A stretch of 64,000 bases of DNA from Arabidopsis thaliana (Eukaryota; Streptophyta; Magnoliopsida; Brassicales; Brassicaceae). Below, in pieces: positions 54,441 to 64,000 of the stretch. The position numbers and the translations under genes were made by a program. The notes under the pieces were generated by a model. The model was not told the DNA's origin. It ran no database searches and saw only the letters and a list, made by a program, of their open reading frames with translations. The first letter of the stretch is position 1, and the number at the start of each line of letters is the position of its first letter. The DNA lies in NCBI RefSeq assembly GCF_000001735.4, contig NC_003071.7, forward strand, positions 19,443,443 through 19,507,442, read 5' to 3'.

Positions 54441-55171
54441 AGGCCACTCACTCACACGGATACATACATACACACTCACATGGCTTCTTATTGGTTTTGA
54501 TTTGTTTATTTTTCATCCATTGGTTTTTATTGTTTCTTCTTCTCTCGTTTGGTTGTGCGAGCTTTTATATACATAACACAGACAAAGACAATAGCTAGAC
54601 AATGCAACAACAGTTTCTTCTTGTTGCTCTCTTTCTTGGGTTTTGTTTTACTTTTCTGTTCTATGTATATTCTTCCACTAGCTGAACATAAAAAATATGA
54701 AAGATTTGTTTGTTAACTATTTGCTTGAGAGTTTTTTTAGTATATTCTATAATGCTTCAAATCAGAGACTTGTTGCATTTCTTCTAATTAGTTACAACTT
54801 TTGCAATCTTTGCTAGTATAAAAATATTTTATTAGAAATATGTAAAATTTGGGAAAGTATTATTTCACAACAGAAAAAAAAAAAGCATAGTACTTTTCAA
54901 ATATCGACCAACCTTCTGATTCGTTGAATCCGTTTCTCGAATATTATAATTTTATTTTTGTTGTTTGCCCTATCTTTCTTTCTCCCTCTGCTCTTGTGCA
55001 ACTTGATCCGTCGTCTTCTCTCAGCTCTCCATCTCCGTCTTCCAAGGTTTTTGTTTTTGCTATTTACGTTTACAGATTCGTAATCCTATCCTGGATTGAG
55101 AAATGCGTAGTTTGATGATTCTTCGCTCGCCTCTTTGTTGACTGCAGTTTTACTGTCAGGTAGAAGAATCC
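54441..55171. other. Kinesin 3' region and FUM1 promoter and leader
   Basis: The kinesin 3'-UTR is followed by AT-rich spacer and a pyrimidine-rich leader from about 54960. A leader intron is likely, from a donor at 55047 (CCAAG then GTTTTT) to an acceptor at about 55147 (ACTGCAG), 25 nt before the FUM1 ATG. Confidence 0.5.
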
Positions 55172-58100
55172 ATGTCGATTTACGTCGCGTCGCGACGGCT
55201 CTCCGGCGGAACAACTGTGACGGCGCTGCGTTATGCCACCTCTCTGAGATCTTATTCGACCTCGTTTAGGGAGGAGAGGGACACCTTCGGGCCGATTCAA
55301 GTTCCTTCCGATAAGTTCGGGATCTGATCTTTACGCAACGTCGAATTTTCTCTTATCCTCGAGGGAAACGTTTCACAGTGTTTTATTTGTTGTGTGTCTC
55401 AGATTGTGGGGAGCCCAGACGCAGAGATCGCTGCAGAACTTCGAAATCGGTGGTGAGCGCGAGCGAATGCCTGAACCAATTGTCCGCGCTTTTGGCGTCT
55501 TGAAGAAATGCGCTGCCAAGGTAACATTCTAGCTCCAGGTTTTGGGGTTAATTTGCATCTGAATTCTCATTTGCTTTCTCGTATTTGGTTCTGTGATGAA
55601 TTGAGTTAATATAATTTTATAGGTTAACATGGAATACGGTCTTGATCCGACGATTGGGAAAGCAATTATGCAAGCTGCTCAGGAAGTAGCTGAGGGAAAG
55701 CTCAATGATCATTTCCCCCTTGTTGTCTGGCAAACTGGTAGTGGGACTCAGAGTAATATGAATGCTAATGAGGTAATTTCTTTGCAGTTTTTGAGACATC
55801 TGTTGAGGATCTCATTGTATATAGCTAGCTACAAGAGAAGGCTTTCTGTTTATGTTTTTTCATTTTCTTTTGGCCTTGTTATTTGCTCTTCACAGGTCAT
55901 TGCTAATAGAGCAGCTGAGATTCTTGGTCGCAAACGTGGTGAGAAATGTGTGCACCCAAATGACCATGTGAACAGATCACAATCTTCTAACGACACTTTT
56001 CCTACCGTAAGCTTTCATTTGCATTCCAGCTACCAATACTTTTTACATGCTTTAAGTTTTTAAAATTTTTCTTTCTTATATGTTGGCTCACTTCCCTTTC
56101 AACTTCTAATTGACGGTCTTTTTTTTTTTTTTGGCTTTTGTCTAGGTCATGCACATTGCAGCTGCAACCGAGATTAATTCGAGGCTCATCCCTAGTTTAA
56201 AAACTTTGCATAGCACTTTGGAATCTAAGGTCTGACTTTTTTCTTGCTCCTTCTTAAGTGACACACTTGATCTAGTCGCTAAACTGCAACACAAGACTCT
56301 TTAAAAATAAAACTTGCTCTGACCTCTATAGTATCATGGATCACTTCTGATATTAGTTCTGTGTGGTACTATTTGTATGTGAGAGTTGCTTTGTAGATGT
56401 TGCATTGTTGCGTTTAAGGAACATCTTCTGACCCTGCCACTTTGTTATATAATCCTGCTTTTCTAGACCTCTTCACATTCCTATTGCATTTGCACTTGGG
56501 CTTTATGGTCTATCTGCTCTGAATCCTAATTCTTTCCAAACTTACCTTGTTTCTGGCAGTCCTTCGAGTTCAAAGATATTGTGAAAATTGGAAGAACTCA
56601 CACTCAAGATGCTACACCTTTGACACTAGGACAAGAATTTGGTGGCTATGCTACTCAAGTAAGTGGTTTTGTTCAGAAAACTGTGTTTGTCTAACAAAGT
56701 TGAAAATCACATACAATCTGGAACTCACCTGCAGGTTAAGTATGGACTAAATAGAGTCACCTGCACTCTTCCTCGCCTCTATCAGGTTTGGGAAATGATA
56801 TCTTTTGGGGATCTGATTTCCTGTACTTCTCCAGTTTATACTGAGGTCTAACTTGCTGGAAATGTTTGGCCAGCTTGCACAAGGTGGAACTGCGGTTGGG
56901 ACAGGATTAAACACTAAGAAAGGGTATATCTCATTTCTAATTTTATTTCCATAATTCCATCCCAGGTTCATCTCTCCTAAATTTGATGTTTTATTAGTGG
57001 GCTTTGTCCACTGTAGTAACACTAGTAATATCTGTACAGGTTTGATGTAAAGATAGCTGCTGCAGTAGCTGAAGAAACAAACTTGCCATTTGTCACTGCA
57101 GAAAACAAGTTTGAAGCTCTGGTAGCCTCCAAACTACCTCTATTATTTATTGACACGAAACCCATTCCTAGCTCTGCCTCTGGTGCCAACTAGACAAGAT
57201 GTTCCTAAACGGTGAAATCAGTTGCTAAATTATTCTGCTTTTTCCAGGCTGCACACGATGCTTGTGTTGAAACCAGTGGGTCACTTAACACAATCGCCAC
57301 ATCGCTGATGAAGATCGCCAATGATATACGTTTTCTTGGAAGGTATGGATCTAATCTATAGGGATTATTTTTTTCTTTCTTTAACATGCACTATGTCCTT
57401 ATGGTTTACCATGTCTTTATATAGTGGCCCAAGATGTGGTCTTGGTGAACTTGTACTACCTGAAAATGAGCCAGGAAGCAGTATCATGCCTGTATGAATG
57501 CAATCTTCCTTTGCTCTTCTGTCCTTTTCTTTTTCACTAGTTTTGATTCAAATGAATTTTTATCTCTTTCTCAGGGGAAGGTAAATCCTACACAGTGTGA
57601 GGCCTTGACTATGGTTTGTGCACAGGTAAGTCCCATCTATCAATACATTCTTAGTACAGACCAATGAATCTAGATGCTAAGGTTGTATTATTGTTCCTTG
57701 ACTGTTTGGGTTGCAACCAATAACATTGCAGGTTATGGGAAACCATGTAGCTGTGACAGTTGGTGGGTCAAATGGTCATTTCGAATTGAATGTATTCAAG
57801 CCGGTGATCGCGAGTGCTCTTTTACATGTATGTCAATCATTTTCATTCTACGTCTGTTTCCTTGATTTTATATAAAAATATACCAGTCTTAACCATTTGA
57901 TCTCGCCTCTTTGACAGTCCGTCAGATTAATAGCAGATGCTTCAGCTTCGTTCGAGAAAAACTGTGTGAGGGGCATTGAGGCCAACAGAGAAAGAATCTC
58001 AAAGCTATTGCACGAGGTAGGCTTATTCTCGTTTGTTGGTCTGAAAATTTTCCATCAAACGAAAATGATATCTGGGAACTGATTATTTTGTTCCATGTAT

Positions 58101-58578
58101 TTATCTGTAGTCTCTTATGCTTGTGACATCATTGAATCCGGTAAGTCTCTAAATATTGAACTCCGCCTTTTTAGTCATCCGTTTTACCATTAGGATTACT
58201 AATGAATGTACTTTGATGCTGAGTTTTGGAATCCTTATCCTCTTTACCAGAAAATCGGGTATGACAATGCTGCAGCAGTTGCCAAGAAAGCTCACAAAGA
58301 AGGATGTACATTGAAGGTAAACACAAGAAACAATTTATTATAGAGAATTGAAATTGATTGGCAACAAGAGAAAGACGTTATTGCCTGCATCAGCAGTTTG
58401 ATAGCAAATATATCTGCAATGCAGATTACATAAATTTATTGTAAACAGGTTCTATAGTATGTTAAACCTTGAGTTTTAATTTATCCTACAGGAAGCGGCT
58501 CTGAATTTAGGCGTGCTTACTGCGGAAGAGTTTGATACACTTGTTGTTCCTGAGAAGATGATTGGTCCCTCCGATTGA
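55172..58578 (+). CDS. FUM1: Mitochondrial fumarase FUM1
   Basis: Seventeen exons from 55172-55314 and 55403-55520 through 58251-58316 and 58492-58578 sum to 1479 nt, 492 residues (AT2G47510 by recollection). Class II fumarase hydrates fumarate to malate in the TCA cycle, as a homotetramer in the mitochondrial matrix. Residues 1 to about 30 ([20 protein letters not shown]) are a basic, Ser/Thr-rich presequence without acids. Active-site segments: [40 protein letters not shown], and the fumarase/aspartase signature GSSIMPGKVNP at 345-355, whose loop carries the catalytic Ser. The cytosolic paralog FUM2 lies elsewhere. The first exon donor is GTTCGG. Several exons are very short (30, 50 and 51 nt), but all joins keep frame. 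Convergent with HRE2. Confidence 0.96.
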
Positions 58579-59448
58579 TAGTTGTTTTTGGAGCCAAAGC
58601 TTCAAGTACCATTATTCTTCTGATGCTTTTATTTAGGTTATAATAAAAATGAGCAAATCCAGAAACAATTCAAATTTTCTTGGGAGGGCAACATTGTTCT
58701 TCATCTTACGGCTAAACTATGATCTTCTTTATGTATCAATTTTTTTTTTGTGTTGAATAAGAGAGTGAGTACTCAGCGAGAAGAATTTCTGAGTTTCGTT
58801 AGTCTCTCTCTCCTCGGTGGGCTCACGGTACGAGCCTTATTGGCGCTAGGATTTATTACTCTTTGGGCCGATTAAAATTGGATTGGCTTTACTGGGCTTT
58901 TGTTAGACCTCAAATTGAACGAGGCTTATGACGTAGCGTAAAGGTGTAAAAGAATACAAACATGACACACCTTTAGACGATGAAACCATGAGCGTCCTCA
59001 AGCCAACAGATTCCGCTCCGCCGCCGCCACAACCGCGGTTTCCCCGAGACTGTCTCCATGATTACATTTAATGTTCTTTTTGAAAGAAAAAAAATCTCTA
59101 TACTTAACATATTAAATTTTTATTTTTATTTTTTTTTGAAGTTCAAAATTTAGGTGTTGAAAACAAAACGAGAATGAGAATCTTAAACTTAAATATGAAT
59201 TGTTTCTGTGATATCATATCTAATCAAACAAAAAAAAAACATGGTGAAGACTATAAACGACGGTGTTTAGTGTGTTTGTTCTTGACAAACTATTTATATA
59301 AAGCACTGAAAACTGTTTTTAAAGACAATTGAAGCTTTACTCTTATCTGAAATATTGATGGAAACAAATTAGACTTGATTGTTAAGTAAAAAACAAGTAA
59401 ATTAGCAGCATATTAATGAGTGAGCAAACCGGCCGGGAAATAAGAGAT
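58579..59448. other. Convergent spacer between FUM1 and HRE2
   Basis: Holds the FUM1 3'-UTR and the HRE2 3'-UTR. The middle part, about 58800-59060, is unexpectedly GC-rich and contains promoter-like TGGGCC/TGGGCT motifs and a 27-codon ORF (separate entry). The rest is AT-rich. Confidence 0.6.
58988..59071 (+). other. Short GC-rich ORF, 27 codons, possible gene remnant or small peptide
   Basis: ATG 58988 to TAA 59071. The peptide starts MSVLKPTDSAPPPPQPRF and continues through PRDC. It lies about 100 bp after site II-like motifs (TGGGCC near 58864, TGGGCT near 58890) and TGACGTAG. The opposite strand is also open for a similar length, so strand is uncertain. No family recognised. Confidence 0.3.
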
Positions 59449-60048
59449 TTAATTGGAGTCTTGATAGCTCCATAAATTTCCAATATCGGTCGCCGATTGG
59501 TCGTCGGCAACCGGAATCTGATAGAATCTCATGTAATCCTCCAATGCCATCAGGTCCTCCGATAAGCTCTCTACTTGGTTTTCCGAAATCAGCTCATTTT
59601 GATTCCCCCCTGGTTTAGTATCGGCTTCTTCTTCTACTTGAGTGTTTGGGAAATTCAGTTTGGCTTTCCGGCCACGGATTTTGATGGCAGCAACGTCGTA
59701 GGCTCGAGCAGCTTCGTCGGCGGTTTTGAATGTGCCAAGCCAGACACGTACACCTTTGCTCGGGTCACGAATCTCCGCTGCCCATTTGCCCCATGGCCTC
59801 TGCCTTATCCCTCTGTACAGATTCTTCCTCTCTCGTTTCCCATCTCTTTCTTCACTCACTGTTCGAAGATATTCCCGAATCAGAAACGGATATATTAGGT
59901 TTTATAATAAAAAAACAAAACTCGAAACCAAAAGTGTTGTACCTGAGACGGGTTTACGCTTCTTCCTGCTGCTAACAGAGCCGAGTTGACTCGGTTCTGA
60001 CTCAGATTTCGACCAGATGAAATCAGAAATGATAGCTCCCCCACACAT
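59449..60048 (-). CDS. HRE2: Group VII ERF, hypoxia-responsive HRE2 (ERF71)
   Basis: Two exons on the minus strand, 60048-59943 and 59858-59449, sum to 516 nt, 171 residues (AT2G47520 by recollection). HRE2 is an AP2/ERF transcription factor that sustains anaerobic gene expression. The N-terminus MCGGAII is the group VII Cys-degron: after Met removal, Cys2 is oxidised when oxygen is present, arginylated and sent to PRT6. HRE2 itself has been reported to be stabler than other members. A nuclear signal RKKRKP lies at 28-33. The AP2 domain is at about 48-106, with [24 protein letters not shown] and AARAYD. Ala and Asp at the ERF-specific positions mark a GCC-box binder. The C-terminus is acidic with an aromatic MRFYQ segment and NLWSYQ. 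A TATATAA box lies about 100 bp upstream on this strand. Confidence 0.96.
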
Positions 60049-60777
60049 TTTTGTTTTTTGTTTTTTACGCTTCCAACTCCAAACTAGAACAAGACGTATT
60101 TGCGTTTTCGTTTTTGAACCGAGTCCTAAAAGAGAAAGAGAATTTGGGTTTTATATAGTGAGACAATGTCAGAGTTGTTGCTGTTTTTGCTTGACGACCA
60201 AGTTCTTCTAGAAACTTTTATTAATATCATCTACTTTATTTACTGTGTGCTCTATAACCTTTTGCAACTACCATTAACAACTTATAAATAATAATAAGTT
60301 AATTAATCATAGAATTTGCAGTTATCATTTGAACCATAACGCTTTCTTAATTATTTCTACTCCCACATCAAATACTATATTACATGGCGTAATATTAATT
60401 CCTACCAAATTCTTCTATTTGTTTTAGTTAATTTATCTAATCATGCATGTAAATACGTATTTATAAATACTTCACTCAAGAATTAACCACAAAACAGTAA
60501 TTCCTTCCTTCTCAATTCGGATCCTAGCTTGGTGTAGTGTGATGAGTAATAATTATCAAAACATTTCTCGATCAATATTATTAGGTTTTGGTGGGGAAAT
60601 ATAAAAATTTAAACGTGCACCCAATTATGTCTCTTCTCTTCCGGCCAACATCTAGTTGACACTTGTCCTATATAATCTTAAGATACTTCTGTCGACATTG
60701 TGTTCCACATATATAAAGGAGGCCATGTCTTGTGATCAGACCTTAAACAACCAACAACAGACGAGCAACTACTAACA
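60049..60777. promoter_or_regulatory. Divergent promoters of HRE2 and the first Ole e 1 gene
   Basis: For HRE2 (minus strand), TATATAA at 60151-60157. For the Ole e 1 gene, TATATAAA at 60710-60717, 61 bp before its ATG. The AT-rich middle contains nothing else I recognise. Confidence 0.55.
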
Positions 60778-61410
60778 ATGGCATCCACAGGCGCCGCCAC
60801 TAACCTCCTCCTCCTCGCGATGGTGGTGGTTGTGGCTACTGCCGATTACTATGCGCAACCACAACCTTACGTTCCCAAACCAACAACCACCTACACATCA
60901 CCGGTTAAGACTCCATACTTGCCAAAATCAAACCCTGACATCGCCATCGAAGGTTTCATCTTGTGCAAATCTGGCTACAAAACCTACCCCATCCAAGGTG
61001 CAACTACATTTTCGATTTCACATTATATGTGTTACATCCCATGACATCTTACCAAACCGGTGATGTACTTGACAGGGGGCAAGGTTAAGGTTGTGTGTCC
61101 TGTCGTGGATTCATATGGAAAGCTAGTGGCTAAGGTTACAATCTCTAGCTACCCAACGGACTTGAAGGGATACTTCTACTTCATCACGTACGGACTCTCA
61201 CACAAGGTGAATAACATCAGCAGCTGCAAAGTGAAACTCGAGAGCTCTCCGGTCTTCACGTGTAAGACTCCGACCAATGTCAACAAAGGTGTCACCGGAG
61301 CTCCACTCTCTCCCGACAACTCCAAGTTCCTTAGCCACGACAACTTGACCCTCTACACCCTTGAACCTTTCTATTTCTCAAGTCCAGTGGCTCCCAAACC
61401 CGTTTACTAG
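60778..61410 (+). CDS. Pollen Ole e 1 / extensin-like secreted protein (copy 1)
   Basis: Exons 60778-60997 and 61076-61410 sum to 555 nt, 184 residues (AT2G47530 by recollection). A signal peptide (LLLLAMVVVVATA) covers 1 to about 22. A Pro/Tyr/Thr spacer (about 25-52, e.g. YVPKPTTTY) resembles a cell-wall proline-rich protein. The Ole e 1-like domain, about 55-175, has Cys at 63, 81, 124 and 136 and the family pattern GFILCK, then KVKVVC, GYFYF, CKVKL and TPTNVNKGVTGAPL. Such proteins are secreted to cell walls; the biochemical role is unclear. The intron sits in the same place and phase (after PIQ, within a Gly codon) as in the next gene, showing tandem duplication. Confidence 0.92.
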
Positions 61411-62458
61411 GGATCACAATCAGTCATTATATCGCGGTTTATTTGTATTCTCATTCTTTTTTATTAATCTTGGCTATCCTTTTGCTATGTTGAATAATAA
61501 TACATTAATGAAATATTACTTAGTTTCCTAATAAGAAAAAGCTGTCAACAAGAAAAGAAAAGAGAATGCATATAAGATGTTACTTGGATGATTAATTCCA
61601 ATATACTGATATAACAAAATCGTTACATTTCAGTGAAAATCTTTCATCCAATATGTGTCTGATTGAAAAAGATTGGTTTTAGCCATTACTGTCATAAATT
61701 ATTACCTTAAAACCACCTTTAAAGAAATACTTGGTAGATTTAACAAATTATTTAAAGATAATATTTTTTGTTTTATCCCAATTGGTTCCGTTGAAACTTT
61801 GACAGTTTTGGTGTAGATTAGAAATTAAGAACTATATTTCATTGACGGTCATCATCCGTCCCATTAGAAAGCTTCTTAAAATTTGAGTAAAGAGAAGTTG
61901 AAAAACGTATGCATTAATAACATTATTCTGGGTCTGGGACTTTCTTCTATTCGTCTTATATGTTGCCTACAGATTAGTCGTGACGCGGTGATGGTGAGTA
62001 CTTTTTTTTCCACGTAATTGGTAAAATGGTAAGTATTTAGTAAACGCTTTCATTTAATATTTATTTAAAATCTCAAATAGACAAGTACAAAGCTTACCAT
62101 TAGAAAGAGAAAAGGTATATAGCGATTTTATTTTTCTGGTGAAAAGAAGAGGCTCGCTAGCTCTATCATCGAACGGAATTGAAACAGACACTGATGTTTA
62201 AAAATCAAAAAAAAAAAAAAAGAAGTGTCTCTGCACGTCCTATACTATATCAAAAGTCACATTTAGGAGCATAAGAATGCAATGATTAGGATCACGAGCT
62301 AAAACGTGCGCTCAAGTCAGATCCCTTATTCTCATATAACTTTGGATTTATATATTAACCTATCGCTAAAACCCTATATAACTCTCATGGTACAACTTTC
62401 ATTCATCAACGAAACACATTTAGACATATATTCAAATATTGAATTAAACTTTTAAAAA
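61411..62458. other. Spacer between the two Ole e 1 genes
   Basis: AT-rich. Contains the 3'-UTR of copy 1 and the promoter of copy 2, with TATATAA at 62375-62381, 78 bp before the start. No further gene copy or pseudogene was seen. Confidence 0.6.
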
Positions 62459-63062
62459 ATGGCCCAAACTTGTTCGATTCTCTACATTCCCTACATGCTG
62501 CTTCTCTCGTCTCTGTTTGCCGCCGGAATAGCCACAATCACCGAGGGGGAACTGCTTTCCTCGATGATCGGAGTCCAAGGTCTCATCTACTGCAAACGAG
62601 GATCTAAGCTTACACCTATCCAAGGTAAATCTCATCATGTATATATTGTAAACTAGGATTGGAGTTCAAGGTCTCGTCTAAGCTTTTGTTTGATATATGT
62701 GGACAGGTGCAGTGGCGAGAGTGACATGTGAGAGAACTGATGAATATGGTTACGAAGCGGAGGATGTGACGGTGCTTAGCCAAGCGACGGATGCAAAGGG
62801 TTATTTCTTGGCGACGCTTTCTTCGTCGGAGGTGAAGGATTATAAGAAGGTGATCAAGATCAAAGAGTGCAGGGCGTTTCTTGAGCTTTCTCCATCTGAC
62901 ACGTGTTCTTTTCCGACGGAGATTAACCGTGGAATCAGCGGAGCCATTCTCCAAAACTATCGTCTCCTAGAAAACAAGCTTAAGATGAAGCTTTTCACCG
63001 TTGGCCCTTTCGTCTTCTCCTCTGAGGAAACTCAGGACAAGTCTATCCCCAACGGCTACTAA
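62459..63062 (+). CDS. Pollen Ole e 1 / extensin-like secreted protein (copy 2)
   Basis: Exons 62459-62624 and 62707-63062 sum to 522 nt, 173 residues (AT2G47540 by recollection). A signal peptide (YMLLLSSLFAAGIA) covers 1 to about 25. The Ole e 1-like domain follows directly, without the Pro-rich spacer of copy 1. Cys at 45, 63, 110 and 122 match copy 1 (GLIYCK, VARVTC, GYFLAT, KECRAFL, TEINRGISGAIL). It is clearly diverged from its neighbour, so the duplication is not recent. The intron carries a mutated copy of an exon 1 segment (separate entry). Cell-wall location is inferred from the signal peptide and family. Confidence 0.92.
62566..62680 (+). repeat. Exon 1 segment duplicated into the adjacent intron
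   Basis: GATCGGAGTCCAAGGTCTCA at 62566 (exon 1) matches GATTGGAGTTCAAGGTCTCG at 62657 (intron). Over 24 bp, 21 positions agree. Both are followed at some distance by CTAAGCTT, so the intron copy looks like a duplicate with an internal deletion. Confidence 0.7.
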
Positions 63063-64000
63063 ATTTAACAATGTTTTTTTTTTTTCTTTTTCAGTTTCTA
63101 ATGCCCTAATGGGTCATATTGGCCCATATATCATAATATATTTATGTATTTAGTGGCTTTTTGATTGCATAACTCACACATGCAACAATTACTGAAAATA
63201 TACTGAATATCTATTAATGCACGTGATTTTTAACTTTTATACACACTATAGATAAATCAAAGATCAAAATTGCAATATAATTACGGAATCCAATATCTTC
63301 TAAATTTGAAATTGTGAGTAAGAATATATATTTATGCTGCATAATTATAGTGTTTATACAGTGCATAATTACCTCCGTACGTTAATGTAGTTTCCAATAA
63401 GCAAACTATCAAATTATTACACTTTAATGGGACAAGTGCTTCGTATAATAGTGATTATTAATTACTACAGAAGGGCACAAGACAAAATTGAGAGTCAAAT
63501 AATTAATAAACACAACTCGAAAGAAACTTGCCTTAAATATGAAGAAGGCACATGCTTTTTCCGCGTAATTTGAACAACTAGTGCTAGTGGGTTTTGCTTA
63601 ACAGCTTAAGTAGATACATTACACAAAATTTTGAAAATTGAGTCATTAAAATATACAAATTATCTTAAATATGCTTGACTTTTACAAAAGTGGTTTAAAT
63701 TTTCTTGAGTTACGCAAACGGGCCAATTCCTTTGGCATTGCATGAATTTTCTTCACGCGTTATACTTTCATATCAAATAAAACGTCGCCGTTCAGAGATA
63801 CACTTTTTATTCAGTCCTTGGACTTGGATATGGAACACGGTTTTTAGTTGATCAGAAGTCAAACTCATTGTCCTATCTTGCCGAATTTAGAGGATTTATT
63901 TAAAAAATATTAAATAAATAACGCATGATAATGATAATTTATAAAAAGTATAACCAAAAAAATATCTCTTAAAGAAAAGAAAGAAAACAAAATGTAGTTT
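63063..64000. other. Terminal AT-rich intergenic DNA
   Basis: 3' region of copy 2, then AT-rich sequence to the window end. No gene, RNA or repeat of note was seen. Confidence 0.6.

Overview
The window is plant nuclear DNA. It has GT-AG introns, AT-rich intergenic DNA, chloroplast and mitochondrial targeting peptides, plant-only families (CP12, cpSRP43, group VII ERF, R2R3-MYB, KIN-14 with a calponin-homology domain) and site II/telo-box promoter motifs. From memory of the proteins and gene order I recognise the lower arm of Arabidopsis thaliana chromosome 2, about AT2G47390 to AT2G47540. No search was run. Locus numbers are recollection; exon coordinates were read from the sequence, and complete models were checked by codon sum.

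Layout: 1-2811 (-) CGEP, C-terminus cut off; 3447-3821 (+) CP12-1; 5691-13549 (+) a 24-exon BRWD/PHIP-type WD40 protein with a bromodomain-like end; 14132-15335 (+) DIM1A; 15725-19680 (-) CKI1; 19681-26469 a 6.8 kb AT-rich stretch with no gene I can support; 26470-28218 (+) TPR protein with a J-like end; 29339-30460 (+) cpSRP43/CAO; 32996-35800 (+) MYB12; 38061-40241 (+) PDIL2-1; 40765-41097 (-) DUF3511 protein; 42562-42987 (+) small basic protein of unknown function; 44107-45869 (+) NAD+ carrier NDT1; 49805-54440 (+) CH-domain kinesin-14; 55172-58578 (+) fumarase FUM1; 59449-60048 (-) HRE2/ERF71; 60778-61410 and 62459-63062 (+) a tandem pair of Ole e 1-type cell-wall proteins.

This is ordinary euchromatin with unrelated housekeeping, signalling and regulatory genes side by side, not an operon or a gene cluster. 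Functional links are loose. CGEP, CP12 and cpSRP43 act in plastids. CGEP and CP12 are divergent and share a 635 bp spacer. FUM1 (respiration) and HRE2 (low-oxygen response) are convergent. The two Ole e 1 genes are a local duplication.

I found no mobile element with coding capacity, no CRISPR and no RNA gene I could support. I do not see a previously undescribed system. The observations most worth checking are an AT-AC (U12-type) intron in the kinesin, a presequence-like upstream ORF overlapping the NDT1 start, J-like and bromodomain-like domains lacking their key residues, an exon fragment copied into an intron, and two GC-rich intergenic islands, one holding a short promoter-proximal ORF.
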